From Serpentinicella alkaliphila (lineage in GTDB: Bacteria; Bacillota; Clostridia; Peptostreptococcales; Natronincolaceae): a stretch of 64,000 nt of DNA. A program made the position numbers and the translations under genes. Shown piece by piece: positions 8,052 to 16,810 of this stretch. Each line of letters begins with the position of its first letter. Positions within the stretch are counted from its first letter, which is position 1. Where the stretch lies: contig NZ_CP058648.1 in the NCBI RefSeq assembly GCF_018141405.1, forward strand, positions 1,007,001-1,071,000. The letters run 5' to 3'. Below the pieces are notes generated by a model. The model made no database searches. It had not been told where the DNA came from and saw only the letters and a list, made by a program, of their open reading frames with translations.

Positions 8052-9356
8052 CTACTCTATAGGAATTACTATCTTTTCATTTTCATATATCTCGAAGATA
8101 TAGGAATTCTCCAATATGATTACATATTCCTTATCTTCTGAAAGTTTGGAATATAAAAGTGTAGCTTCTATACGAGAGCCAACTTTTTTATTAGTAATAG
8201 TTGACTTTGGTTCAATGATGTCGCCAGTTTCATCATAGATTACAAACGTTGGTCCATTATCGGGTGAAACCAAATCAAATATAAAGGATATCAAGGAACC
8301 ATCTTTAGAATCTTCAATTTTACTAATGGATATAGTGGTTCCAGAATCCCGAGTTAAGACAATAGGTAGTGTGTTAGGCTTTATCTTTGCAGAGATTTCT
8401 TTATTAGAATCACTAAAGATTCGCCTATATGGTATTAATGTTAGGGACGAGGGTGGGGTATCTACTGGATCACATTCAATAGAAGCCATATAATTTCCAT
8501 TACTGTCGATATTGTAATCTATACCTATGAAAGGTATTTCTGTACCGTCCTGATTGTAAACTATAAAACCATCCCTTAAAGGATCATCTGGAAACTTAGG
8601 AGCAGGTAGTTCAGCTGAACCCAATAGGGAAATTCTTGTGCTAATAGGTGTAAATGCTGCCTTGTTAATTACCACTTTACCCTCTTGAAAATCTATTATT
8701 TCATTTAAATTAACAATCTTACTAGCGTTGTTTATAGATTCTTTGTTTAAATCTAAATGGAAAGTCCAATTACCATTAATATCATTAATCGTTTTAATTA
8801 CATATTTCAAACCAAATTCAGCAGGAAGATTATTAGTATTTATCATATGATGTATAGACATATTATAGGTATGTTGATCTATGAATTCCCCATAACCAGA
8901 CCCAGAGTTAAAAACTAATGTGTCATCCACAAATCCTTCTATAACTCCAACTGCAAGATCATTATATGAATCAGATTTCTCAAAGGCTGTATAATTCTTT
9001 ACAGTCATACTTAATATAAGATTATTTTCATCTAAGATAGATTCATTTATAGTTACCGTAATACCTTTCGATTGTACAGAGGTATTATTAATAACAACAT
9101 ACTCCGAGAGATCCTTGCCTGAAGGGTAGAAGCTAAATAAGTGATATATATCATTCAGCCTATAACCATTTGCATAGGCTCCAGCAATAGATACAATGGT
9201 GAACACCAGTAGTAAAGATGCTACAGTCATGAATTTCTTCAAATAAAAAACTCTTTTATTCGGTAGCTTATTAACAAAATCATCTAATTTTTTAGAGGTA
9301 CTATCTGGCATAATAAAATCTTCTTTTACTATCTTTTCTCTTAATTTATCATTCAT
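8052..9356 (-). CDS. DUF4179-type membrane protein, probable anti-sigma factor
   Basis: 434 residues from the chosen start. I use the ATG at 9356 (MNDKLREK) because GAGGAGG lies 9 nt before it; a longer frame starts at 9374. It has a short cytosolic part (about 1-40), one membrane helix (FMTVASLLLVFTIVSIAGAY, about 48-67), then an extracytoplasmic DUF4179-like region (SVQSKGITVTINESILDENN) and further beta-rich sequence. The gene starts 1 nt after the stop of an ECF sigma factor gene, so it is almost certainly the cognate membrane anti-sigma factor. The signal sensed is unknown. Confidence 0.8.
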   Translation of the reverse strand: MNDKLREKIVKEDFIMPDSTSKKLDDFVNKLPNKRVFYLKKFMTVASLLLVFTIVSIAGAYANGYRLNDIYHLFSFYPSGKDLSEYVVINNTSVQSKGITVTINESILDENNLILSMTVKNYTAFEKSDSYNDLAVGVIEGFVDDTLVFNSGSGYGEFIDQHTYNMSIHHMINTNNLPAEFGLKYVIKTINDINGNWTFHLDLNKESINNASKIVNLNEIIDFQEGKVVINKAAFTPISTRISLLGSAELPAPKFPDDPLRDGFIVYNQDGTEIPFIGIDYNIDSNGNYMASIECDPVDTPPSSLTLIPYRRIFSDSNKEISAKIKPNTLPIVLTRDSGTTISISKIEDSKDGSLISFIFDLVSPDNGPTFVIYDETGDIIEPKSTITNKKVGSRIEATLLYSKLSEDKEYVIILENSYIFEIYENEKIVIPIE

Positions 9357-9357
9357 T

Positions 9358-9900
9358 TTAAATATCCTCCTCAATACTCAAAATATCATAAAGCTTGTTC
9401 CTTGCGCGCGAAAGCCTTGATTTTACTGTTCCCTCTGGGATATTAAGAAGTTTTGATATAGACTTTATCGATAAATCTTCATAGTAATAAAGGACTGTGA
9501 CAAGTCTTAGGTCATCATCTAGATTTAAAATTGCATTCTTTATATCTATATCATTACAAATCTCATTAGGAGTAGATGTGCAATTTGTTAAAGTATCTAG
9601 GGGGAGGTGTGTCTTTCTTTTAAGGACATTATAGCTTTCATTGATAACAATACGTATAAACCAAGACTTAAATAGATCGGCATCTTTTAATTTGATAATG
9701 CTTTTGTAGGCTTTAATAGCAGCTTCTTGTAGGGCATCCTCAATATCGCTATCTTTTTTGAGAATAGAGCGTGATACACGATAAGAAGTATTATAGTACT
9801 CCTTAAACAAAATAGAAAATGCTGATTTATTACCTTGAATAGCTTTTATAACAGTAAGGCTCGTAGCGGAACCTAATTGACATTGTTCTGTGAATTCCAA
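9358..9900 (-). CDS. ECF sigma-70 family factor
   Basis: 180 residues with region 2 (KEYYNTSYRVSRSILKKDSDIEDALQEA, about 29-57) and region 4 (VLYYYEDLSIKSISKLLNIPEGTVKSRLSRAR, about 135-170). It directs RNA polymerase to stress or envelope promoters when released by its anti-sigma partner. The start is TTG at 9900, with AAGGAGG 8 nt upstream. It is co-transcribed with the DUF4179 gene. A perfect 20-bp palindrome lies 31 nt upstream and may be its control site. Confidence 0.9.
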   Translation of the reverse strand: MEFTEQCQLGSATSLTVIKAIQGNKSAFSILFKEYYNTSYRVSRSILKKDSDIEDALQEAAIKAYKSIIKLKDADLFKSWFIRIVINESYNVLKRKTHLPLDTLTNCTSTPNEICNDIDIKNAILNLDDDLRLVTVLYYYEDLSIKSISKLLNIPEGTVKSRLSRARNKLYDILSIEEDI

Positions 9901-9931
9901 AATTTAACCTCCTTATTTTACCAATACTTAC

Positions 9932-9951
9932 ATTATAAACTAGTTTATAAT
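9932..9951. promoter_or_regulatory. Perfect 20-bp palindrome in a divergent gap
   Basis: ATTATAAACTAGTTTATAAT is self-complementary over its full length. It is the centre of the 55-bp gap between the ECF sigma operon and a small plus-strand ORF, where a repressor or activator dimer could control either or both. Confidence 0.5.
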
Positions 9952-9955
9952 TTCC

Positions 9956-10165
9956 ATGGAATTATTTCACTGTACTACATATAAGACAGTTTCATATATG
10001 GGATTGGTTCACGATTATTTTAAAAATATCATCTATGATAATGCAGACAAACGTTTATGGATAGAAATAGTCATTGGAGAAGCTGGAGATGTTTTTGAAT
10101 TTAAAGAGGGAATAGTACATTGTAACGGTGGTTTTTATAAATTCCTACCATACCATGTTTTCTAA
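9956..10165 (+). CDS. Small hypothetical protein (69 aa)
   Basis: It starts MELFHCTTYKTVSYMG and ends FYKFLPYHVF, rich in aromatic residues, with two Cys-containing segments (FHC, HCNGGF). No proper ribosome binding site is visible, which weakens the call. A perfect 9-bp terminator directly after the stop and the palindrome just upstream suggest a transcribed unit. Family unknown. Confidence 0.4.
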   Translation: MELFHCTTYKTVSYMGLVHDYFKNIIYDNADKRLWIEIVIGEAGDVFEFKEGIVHCNGGFYKFLPYHVF

Positions 10166-10166
10166 T

Positions 10167-10199
10167 GAGTCAAAAGGAACGGTTATTTTTGACTCTTTT
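10167..10199 (+). terminator. Intrinsic terminator
   Basis: GAGTCAAAA (10167-10175) pairs with TTTTGACTC (10187-10195), followed by TTTT. It begins right after the stop of the 69-residue ORF. Confidence 0.7.
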
Positions 10200-10204
10200 A
10201 CTAT

Positions 10205-10265
10205 AAAAAAAAACCCCAATATAACGACACGGTGAACCCTATCACACAAATGATTGCGGTTTTTT
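10205..10265. repeat. Dispersed inverted repeat, copy C
   Basis: Outer arms AAAAACCCCAAT and ATTGCGGTTTTTT surround the shared inner GACACGGTGAACCCTATCA. It is the diverged form of the repeat seen at 3911 and 7441. Confidence 0.65.
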
Positions 10266-10564
10266 GGTGATATAAACTTTCCATTGAATGTGCTTATAAT
10301 ACTAAATAATAATGACTAAACAATATTATGTATTGCAATAATTACTTAGTGGGAAATGCTAAAAATTGTAATATTAATAATCTATAAAATTTTGAGATTA
10401 GTGTATGAATATGTTATGATTATTTAAGAGAAATCCAACGATCGATATCTCACAAAAAAACCATATTAGATATGCTTTATGACTTGGATTATCTATAAGT
10501 GTTCTTATTTAAATAGATTAGTACAGTTATAGAAAAGTTAATTATAAAGATTTGGGGGCAGTAT

Positions 10565-10618
10565 ATGGAAATTAAAAGTGTAGGTAGTGTTTGTTCAGGA
10601 ATTGAGGCAGATGGTTAG
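10565..10618 (+). pseudogene. Start of a phage C5 cytosine methyltransferase (fragment)
   Basis: A start with a strong site (GGGGGCAG before ATG 10565) reads MEIKSVGSVCSGIEA and then stops at 10616-10618. SVCSGIEA is the typical beginning of phage Dcm-type methyltransferases (SAM-binding motif I). Only this start remains; the sequence switches at about 10608 into a recombinase tail. Confidence 0.6.
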
Positions 10619-10921
10619 CCATATGGTGAAGAAGAAAAGAGTCTTCGACCTCTACGAAGATGGTCACCTGCCAAAAGAAATGTTGACTGAGCGGTTAAAG
10701 GAGATAGAAACTACCTTAGAGCAACTGGAAGAAAAAAACTTGATATTATGGATAAAATAAAAATAAATAGCTCAACTTCTTAGTAGTGCAGATAAAGACC
10801 AGCGAAAAATGTTCTTACAACTAATGGTAAATAAAATTACAGTGGGTGACAATAGAAAAGATTGATACAATTGAGATACATTTCAGTGAGACATTAAAAA
10901 ACTTAATAAAACCTTCTTAGG
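10611..10921 (+). pseudogene. C-terminal remnant of a serine recombinase
   Basis: The frame reads KKKRVFDLYEDGHLPKEM and TERLKEIETTLEQLEEKN, the coiled-coil tail usual in serine recombinases. It is broken near 10745 and resumes as QLLSSADKDQRKMFLQLMV, then IDTIEIHFSETLKNLIKPS to a TAG at 10919. At least two frame disruptions are needed. The catalytic domain is absent. It is joined to a methyltransferase start, which marks a deletion within old phage DNA. Confidence 0.65.
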
Positions 10922-11149
10922 GGAAGAATCTTCAGATGATGAAGACTCTTCCCTTTCTTTTGTTTTTGCTATTGCTATATAGATAGAAGGTAAACCCATT
11001 TCTCAATATTACTAAATTATGCTGAATAGAAATTAATAGATTGAAAATCTGAAGAATATCTATTCAATAATAGTAAAATATGTTAAAATACTGTTAGTGT
11101 GGAATAGGTACAGGCTATTTATGTAATTAGGCTGTTCTAGAGCTAAGAA

Positions 11150-11430
11150 ATTTAAAAAACCTCAAAACCTTAAAAACTTAAAAAACATAAAAATGATAAA
11201 AACCTTAAAAAAACTTTAAAAATCAAACTCAAAAACCTCCAAAAACCTCAAAAAATCTAAAATAAAAATCTAAAAAAAAAACCTTAAAAAATCTAAAATC
11301 TAAAAAACCTCTCAAAAATCTAAAAAATAAAAAAACCTCAAAAATCAAATCTAATCAAATCTAATCAAATCTAAATATAACTTCAAAACAACCTAAAATA
11401 ATCGCAAAATAAAATAAAATATTCTACTTA
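11150..11430. repeat. A-rich, G-free low-complexity tract with a 10-bp tandem repeat
   Basis: The tract is built from short variants of AAAAACCT, AAAATCTA and TTAAAAA. From 11196 to 11403 the plus strand contains no G (208 nt). The unit AATCAAATCT is repeated three times in tandem at 11343-11372. No gene is present. Confidence 0.85.
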
Positions 11431-11497
11431 ACTAAAACAACTTTTTTATTTACTGACCTCTAATCCACGCAAGAATGATTATATGAGGTGAGGAACT

Positions 11498-11590
11498 TTG
11501 AACACGGAGATTTTGATGGGTTTTATAGTAAATTTCGGAGTAGCAGCCGTTTATGATTTAAAACCGCTAATACAACGGTACGGAAGATAA
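11498..11590 (+). CDS. Very short ORF ending inside a repeat half-copy
   Basis: 30 codons with a TTG start, MNTEILMGFIVNFGVAAVYD, preceded by GAGGTGAGG. The hydrophobic segment with a central Gly-Val resembles the start of small phage membrane proteins such as the YvrJ type. Its last ten codons come from half-copy D of the dispersed repeat, so it may be a truncated gene. Weak call. Confidence 0.3.
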   Translation: MNTEILMGFIVNFGVAAVYDLKPLIQRYGR

Positions 11591-11600
11591 GACAAGTGAA
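11570..11600. repeat. Dispersed repeat, left half only (copy D)
   Basis: AAAACCGCTAATACAACGGT followed by ACGGAAGATAAGAC matches the left half and centre of the family; no right arm is visible. Confidence 0.45.
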
Positions 11601-11706
11601 TCGTAAAGGAATTGTTTTTATAGTTAAAGGTTAGATTGTTATGTTTTTATAGACATAAAGAATATAAAAGGAAAACAACATTGTCTAAATACTTTTTAAG
11701 GGGATT

Positions 11707-12639
11707 GTGGATAGAGTGAGGGCAGATAGATTACTTTCTATTATTCTTATATTATCAAAAAAAGCTATAGTTACAGGAAAAGAGCTTGCTAAACACTTTG
11801 ATGTGTCAGTAAGAACAATATATAGAGACATCGATAAAATTTCCGAGGCTGGTATACCTGTTGCAGCAATTGGAGGTAAGTCTGGTGGATTTTATATAAT
11901 GGAAAATTATAAGCTAGATGATCTATACTTCAATAAAGGAGAGCTACATACTTTAATGGAGGTGCTAAATAGCTTAAATATCGTTTTTGGGAATAACCAT
12001 CAGTTTAATGACATCGTCCTTAAACTTCAGAGCATCTATGAAAATGAAAAGGATAAAAATAACAAACTAAATATAGATATGTCGCATTTTAGTATGGAGA
12101 GTGAATTAAAAGAGTTTTTATACATAATCAATCAAGGAATAGAAGAAAGTAGATTATTGGTGTTTAAATATATCAATAGGAATTTGGAACTTGCAGAGAG
12201 AAATGTGGAGCCTACTAGAATAGAATTCTCTTATGGTCAGTGGTATGTAACTGGATACTGCAGAAATAGAAGTGACTATAGGAAATTTAAGCTGGTGAGG
12301 ATGAAGAACCTAAGCTTAGGTGACAGTTTTGTTAAAAGAGATATAATGGAGGAGAAACTAGACGAAATATTTCGTAGAAGCGATGAGACTAATAATGTAA
12401 ATGTGAAGTTGAAATTTAGTAGCAAAATAGGGGAGCAGTTAACAGAATACTTTTTTAAGGATAACATAAAGAAAGACAGAGAAGGTTATTTTATTGTTGA
12501 GGAGCCTTTTCCATATGATGAGGGACTAATTAAGTTTATACTAGGTTTTGGATGTGAGTGTGAAGTAATAGAGCCCAATTATTTAAGAGAAGATACAAAA
12601 AAGTACTTAAAAAGAATATTAGAAAATTATAATGACTGA
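11707..12639 (+). CDS. YafY-type HTH/WYL transcriptional regulator
   Basis: 310 residues with a GTG start and AAGGGG upstream. The N-terminal DeoR-like HTH (RLLSIILILSKK, then VSVRTIYRDIDKISEAGIP, about 5-50) is followed by a WYL domain (about 135-220) that reads EFSYGQWYVTGYCRNR and a C-terminal WCX-like part. Such proteins bind DNA and are usually controlled by ligands or nucleic acids bound at the WYL domain. A perfect 13-bp stem terminator overlaps its stop codon. The following genes (metallo-hydrolase remnant, phosphotriesterase) could be targets, but no operator was recognised. Confidence 0.85.
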   Translation: MDRVRADRLLSIILILSKKAIVTGKELAKHFDVSVRTIYRDIDKISEAGIPVAAIGGKSGGFYIMENYKLDDLYFNKGELHTLMEVLNSLNIVFGNNHQFNDIVLKLQSIYENEKDKNNKLNIDMSHFSMESELKEFLYIINQGIEESRLLVFKYINRNLELAERNVEPTRIEFSYGQWYVTGYCRNRSDYRKFKLVRMKNLSLGDSFVKRDIMEEKLDEIFRRSDETNNVNVKLKFSSKIGEQLTEYFFKDNIKKDREGYFIVEEPFPYDEGLIKFILGFGCECEVIEPNYLREDTKKYLKRILENYND

Positions 12640-12660
12640 CATAATGGTGTCAGTCATTAT
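12629..12660 (+). terminator. Intrinsic terminator after the WYL regulator
   Basis: ATAATGACTGACA (12629-12641) pairs perfectly with TGTCAGTCATTAT (12648-12660) around a 6-nt loop. It overlaps the stop codon of the regulator. Confidence 0.75.
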
Positions 12661-12738
12661 TTAGTATAATGAACTTGCTAATTGGAAGGAATTATGCCAT
12701 ATAACAAGATGATTATTAGATAGGGAGGAAGAAGAATT

Positions 12739-13324
12739 CTAAAGAAAGAATTATCACCAGATATTATAGAATATGTTTTTGAGCGAAAAAAAGGACTGCA
12801 TTTTGGAGATAGAATAACAGCATTGCTCAACAAAGGCAAGGTAATACTTATAGACACAGGCCATAAGCATCAAGCCATGGAAGTTATTAAGGACTTACAT
12901 TCAAATCATTTAGTAATATGGAAGCAGCTATTATAAGAATACCCTAGATAGGTGGACGCCGAGAGAAGAGCATAGATATTTTACTCCAACAGTTTGTGTT
13001 GAAGCACCTGTGAAGGTTCAGTTTGGAGGTCATGTAATTGAAATCATACCATACCCAGGACATTCAATATGCACTAGTATTGTTAAAATAAATGATGAGT
13101 ATATACATGTAGCAGATGAATTAATGTTCTCTAATAAAGGAGAACCAATATTACCATGTATGACAAAAGAAGATGTAAGAAGGCAATGGGAGTCAATTAT
13201 TCAATTGGAAAGGATATCTCAAATATACTTTTATACACATAATGGAAAATCCCTTATTAGAGTTAATGATAAGAAATTTGAAAATAGAAATATTCTATTT
13301 ACTAGCTCAAAAATATATGCCTGA
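12739..13324 (+). pseudogene. Metallo-beta-lactamase-fold hydrolase, frameshifted
   Basis: The first frame gives LSPDIIEYVFERKKG and KGKVILIDTGHK, the start of an MBL-fold enzyme. Near 12915 a single-base indel changes HSNHFSNMEAAIIR into a frame that stops, and a further stop lies near 12950. The rest continues as VEAPVKVQFGGHVIEIIPYPGHSI with YIHVADEL, the family's PGHS and metal-binding Asp segments, to 13324. The HxHxDH signature is not intact. It lies 51 nt upstream of the phosphotriesterase-family gene and was probably co-transcribed with it. Confidence 0.65.
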
Positions 13325-13375
13325 AATTGAAATGAAAATTGAATTTTTTCAGAATATGAAGAGAGGTGCTTTAAA

Positions 13376-14308
13376 ATGATTTATACAGTAAGAGGACCAA
13401 TTGATAAAACACAAATGGGTAGAACACTATCCCATGAGCATCTAGATTGGATATTTGATCAAAATTTTGCAAGCAGAATGTATTTTGGCAAACAGTATGA
13501 TGAGGACTATAATCAGAAAATATTTGATAAAGTGTTACCAATAATAAGTGGATTAAGGGAGGCAGGATGTCAAACCATCGTGGAAGCTTCACCTCCTCTT
13601 GGAGGACAAAATTTAAAACTGTTATATGATCTGTCCTTCAAAACCAACATCAATATCATTGCCAGCACAGGAATAAACATCACTAAGTATGCATATCATA
13701 TTTTCCCTGAAAAATTTGAAGAGCAACTAGCTAAAAAGTGGATTCAAGACTTTGAGGAAGGTCTAGATGTGATTGATAATGTATGCATAAAACCTGGACA
13801 TATTAAATTGCTTCTTGAACGAGGCGGCGTTAATAATGTGGACAAGGCTATGCTCAAGGCTGCTGCTATAGCCTGTAAAGCCACTGGAATGTCGATACAC
13901 TGTCATGTATTGGAGGCAGAGCATATGCCAAAAGTTATGAAGATCCTAGAGAAAATGGAAGTACCACCCCATAAATTTGTCTGGGCCCATGCAGATTATG
14001 AAAGTAATCGTGAAATGATTTTGGAAGTTGTTAAGAAGGGGTATTGGATTGGATTTGATACGATACAAGCAGGTAAATATGAAGAAAGAAAAGAACTTAT
14101 TGATCATGCCCTAGAGCATAATTATAGCCATCAAGTGATACTATCCGAGGATTATGATTTTTATGCAGAGAGTAAAAAGAAAGATGGGATAGAAAGATAT
14201 TGTGCCTTTTTCAATGTATTTGTACCATATTGTATAGAAAATGGTATCCCCCAAGATGTGATAGAAAGCATGATCGTGGACAATCCTGCACGATTCTACG
14301 ATATTTAG
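13376..14308 (+). CDS. Phosphotriesterase-family amidohydrolase
   Basis: 310 residues with the TIM-barrel metal-dependent hydrolase pattern. It shows the first HxH in LSHEHLDW, a bridging-type Glu in IVEASPPLGG, His in IHCHVLE and in WAHADYE, and the final Asp in LSEDYDFY. The Glu replacing a carboxylated Lys is as in the E. coli Php type. Substrate cannot be told; these enzymes act on phosphotriesters, lactones or unknown esters. The ribosome binding site AGAGAGG precedes the ATG by 9 nt. It follows a broken MBL-fold gene, and a repeat copy lies about 80 nt downstream. Confidence 0.8.
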   Translation: MIYTVRGPIDKTQMGRTLSHEHLDWIFDQNFASRMYFGKQYDEDYNQKIFDKVLPIISGLREAGCQTIVEASPPLGGQNLKLLYDLSFKTNINIIASTGINITKYAYHIFPEKFEEQLAKKWIQDFEEGLDVIDNVCIKPGHIKLLLERGGVNNVDKAMLKAAAIACKATGMSIHCHVLEAEHMPKVMKILEKMEVPPHKFVWAHADYESNREMILEVVKKGYWIGFDTIQAGKYEERKELIDHALEHNYSHQVILSEDYDFYAESKKKDGIERYCAFFNVFVPYCIENGIPQDVIESMIVDNPARFYDI

Positions 14309-14390
14309 AAATCTTATTTGCAACTGATACAAAGAAGCAATTGCATGTTTTGCCCCTTTCTTTAGGAGTGTTACAAGAATTATATATAAC

Positions 14391-14446
14391 AAAAAACCGC
14401 TGTTACAACAATACGGTGAACCTTATTATAAATGATGTCGGGTTTA
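14391..14446. repeat. Dispersed inverted repeat, copy E
   Basis: AAAAAACCGCTGTTACAACA, then ATACGGTGAACCTTATTATA and a decayed right arm GTCGGGTTTAG. It may terminate the phosphotriesterase transcript. Confidence 0.65.
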
Positions 14447-14727
14447 GGTAATGTATTAAAAGTTAAAAATACGTTATAGCTAAAAAATATTCACTAATAT
14501 ATTGCACAAACTTGAAAAAAACTGCAGGTACAGTTTGATGATAAGGAGAGTCCTATCATAGTAGTAAGCGTAAGCGAATTGGACTAAGATGGCCAATAAA
14601 GAAAGAACGTGTTAATTTAGCCCAAAATCTTTATTTGGGAATAAATAATCCCCTCTAGCATTGAGACTTTGTTATATAATCTTAATGCAAAGAGAGGATG
14701 TTAGTTATTGTTTATAAAGGATGCAAT
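14447..14727. other. Intergenic region with a possible minus-strand terminator
   Basis: No gene seen. At 14652-14697 CCTCT/AGAGG and GCATT/AATGC form an interrupted stem that may end the ABC-F transcript, though no strong T run follows. A short open stretch near 14520-14585 is too short to call. Confidence 0.3.
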
Positions 14728-16467
14728 TTAAAGCAGCTTAATTACATCTTCTAACTCTTCAGATAAAGTTTTTGCAAGCTCAAAATTGGTATCTTTTAAA
14801 GCCAACTCTATACTCGTTTCAATTAATTTTTTCTTTTGTTCAACTTCTAAATAGTCCCTATCAAAATGATTAGCATATATCTTTCTTCTAAATTTCTTCA
14901 TACTCATTTTTCTGAGAGTCATATTTTCAATTATCAGAACATAATCCATACAATTAGATATAAAATAGTAATCATGTGAAATGGTTAATATGGCGCCTTT
15001 ATAGTTTTCTATGGCTTTTTCGAGAGCTATTTGTGAATATGTATCTAAATGACTTGTTGGTTCATCCAGAAGCAACATATTTGCTTTACTAACAGCAATT
15101 TTAGCTAATTGAAGCATATTTTTCTCACCACCAGATAAGTACTGGATTTTTTGATGAAGCATTTTTCTGTCAAAACCATAGTTTGAAATATAGGATATAA
15201 CTGCTGTTGAATTTCTAAGACCGGCATCTAATAACTCTTCGAGTATTGTATTAGACTCATTTAGTGTTTCACCTTGATTCTGAGATAAATATGCCATTTC
15301 TATATTAGGATTAATTTCAATTGAATCATTGTTTTTAAAAATAGCCCTCAACAAAGTGGTTTTTCCTGTACCATTTGAACCGATGAGAGCTACTTTATCA
15401 GTAGATTTAATCTCGAAATTAACATTTTCTAACAGTACCTCTTCATCATAGACAACACTAAAATCATTAACTTTTAAAGCGATGGTTTCTTCGACCTCAT
15501 TATCCGTATGAAAACTGATATTCGGCTGCTTAATATCAACGAAAGGTTCTTTAATACGTCTTGCTTCTAATCTTTCTTGAATTTTAACTCTAGCCTTTAG
15601 AGCCTTTCCCCTAGAAGCTTCAGAATTGTGAGTTGCAATAGACCTTAATTTATCGATCAACATAGCGTTTCTCTCAATTTCTTCTGTATCGGCCATAGCC
15701 AATTCTTGCAACTCAATTTTAGTTTGAAGTAATGAAAAATTATAATCGATAAATCTTCCATCAAACTCTTGGAGTTCCTTGTTTTCAAGGTGCAAAATTT
15801 TGTTAAAACAATGATTCAATAAATATCTGTTGTGGGTAATAATTAATAGAGTTCCTTTATGGGAATCAATTAGGTTTTTAAGAGAATCAATGTTTTCAAA
15901 GTCTAAGAATACATCTGGTTCATCCATAATTATTAAGTCTGGGATACTGAGCATTACCTTAATCACTTGTATAAGTTTGAATTCTCCACCACTAAGCTCA
16001 GATACCATTAGATCTTTATGCTTAGTTAGGTTTGCAAGATTCAGTTTTTTATTAATCATGCTTTCAAAATCATCCCCACCAATTGCATTAAATGCGTCTA
16101 AAGCAAGCTGGTATTTGTCTAGTAAAGCATCAATATCCGAAGATGTTTCCATTTGAGAACAAATGTATGTTATTTCATTTTGCAACTTGAAAAATTCTTC
16201 TCCTATAAATTCATAAACTGTAGTATCGTGTATTTTTTCTAGTTGTGAGAACTGACTTACATATCCAATTCTATACTGAGGATCTATTTCTAACTTGCCA
16301 TCAAACATATATTTTTCTGGATCCATAAGTATATCTATTAATGTACTTTTTCCACTGCCGTTTGTTCCTATAAAAGCGCAATGTTGACCATCTTCTAGTG
16401 TAAATGAAATATTCTTATAGATATCTTTTTGCGGGAACGAGTAGGACAAGTTATCAACTTTTATCAT
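14728..16467 (-). CDS. ABC-F ATPase, ribosome-protection type
   Basis: 579 residues from the chosen ATG at 16467 (MIKVDNLSYSF), with GAGAGG 7 nt upstream. It has two ATPase domains without membrane segments. Walker A motifs are GTNGSGKST and GSNGTGKTT, the signatures LSGGEFKL and LSGGEKNM, and the Walker B motifs IIMDEPDVFLD and LLLDEPTSHLD. A linker of about 80 charged residues lies between them. ABC-F proteins act on the ribosome; those of this form often give resistance to lincosamides, pleuromutilins or streptogramins. A terminator hairpin lies in the leader 24 nt before the start, as in antibiotic-induced members. Drug range is not readable from sequence. Confidence 0.88.
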   Translation of the reverse strand: MIKVDNLSYSFPQKDIYKNISFTLEDGQHCAFIGTNGSGKSTLIDILMDPEKYMFDGKLEIDPQYRIGYVSQFSQLEKIHDTTVYEFIGEEFFKLQNEITYICSQMETSSDIDALLDKYQLALDAFNAIGGDDFESMINKKLNLANLTKHKDLMVSELSGGEFKLIQVIKVMLSIPDLIIMDEPDVFLDFENIDSLKNLIDSHKGTLLIITHNRYLLNHCFNKILHLENKELQEFDGRFIDYNFSLLQTKIELQELAMADTEEIERNAMLIDKLRSIATHNSEASRGKALKARVKIQERLEARRIKEPFVDIKQPNISFHTDNEVEETIALKVNDFSVVYDEEVLLENVNFEIKSTDKVALIGSNGTGKTTLLRAIFKNNDSIEINPNIEMAYLSQNQGETLNESNTILEELLDAGLRNSTAVISYISNYGFDRKMLHQKIQYLSGGEKNMLQLAKIAVSKANMLLLDEPTSHLDTYSQIALEKAIENYKGAILTISHDYYFISNCMDYVLIIENMTLRKMSMKKFRRKIYANHFDRDYLEVEQKKKLIETSIELALKDTNFELAKTLSEELEDVIKLL

Positions 16468-16490
16468 ATTATTACCTCTCTTTATCATTC

Positions 16491-16518
16491 AAAAAGAGCC
16501 TTCTAAAATAAGCTCTTT
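16491..16518 (-). terminator. Leader attenuator of the ABC-F gene
   Basis: On the minus strand AAAGAGC and GCTCTTT form a 7-bp stem with a T run, inside the 5' leader and just before the ribosome binding site. A terminator between promoter and start implies regulated read-through. Confidence 0.65.
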
Positions 16519-16593
16519 ATTATATAATATTGCCAATAGAAATTCTTAAATTCAATATTATATAACAATGTAATTATTTTGACTTAAGTGGAT

Positions 16594-16622
16594 AGTATAA
16601 CACTTTCTTTCTCTAATTTCAA
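16594..16622 (-). promoter_or_regulatory. Promoter of the ABC-F gene
   Basis: On the minus strand TTGAAA (16622-16617) and TATACT (16599-16594) are 17 bp apart. Predicted transcription starts near 16587, giving a leader of about 120 nt that contains the attenuator and a possible 21-codon frame starting with TTG, whose own ribosome binding site is not clear. Confidence 0.6.
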
Positions 16623-16756
16623 TTATCTAATATAGAAATTTTAAGAAAATGAACATCATGACCACACATAGAGGAGGGTATGATTAAGGGCGTAGATATC
16701 CAAGGGGTATATATGCAATGGAAGTTTGACTTGTTAATTATACAGAAAACTTTAGT

Positions 16757-16810
16757 AAAAACCGCTGATACAAAGGTGCGGCGAGTCTTATCATAAATAA
16801 CTGCTGGTTT
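16757..16810. repeat. Dispersed inverted repeat, copy F
   Basis: AAAAACCGCTGATACAAAGG, then a diverged centre and TTATCATAAATAACTGCTGG. Right arm ends GGTTT. Confidence 0.6.

Noticed and set aside
11150-11430. Possible CRISPR-like array in the A-rich tract
   Set aside because: Units are very short and irregular, with no constant repeat and unique spacers; only one 10-bp unit is repeated three times.
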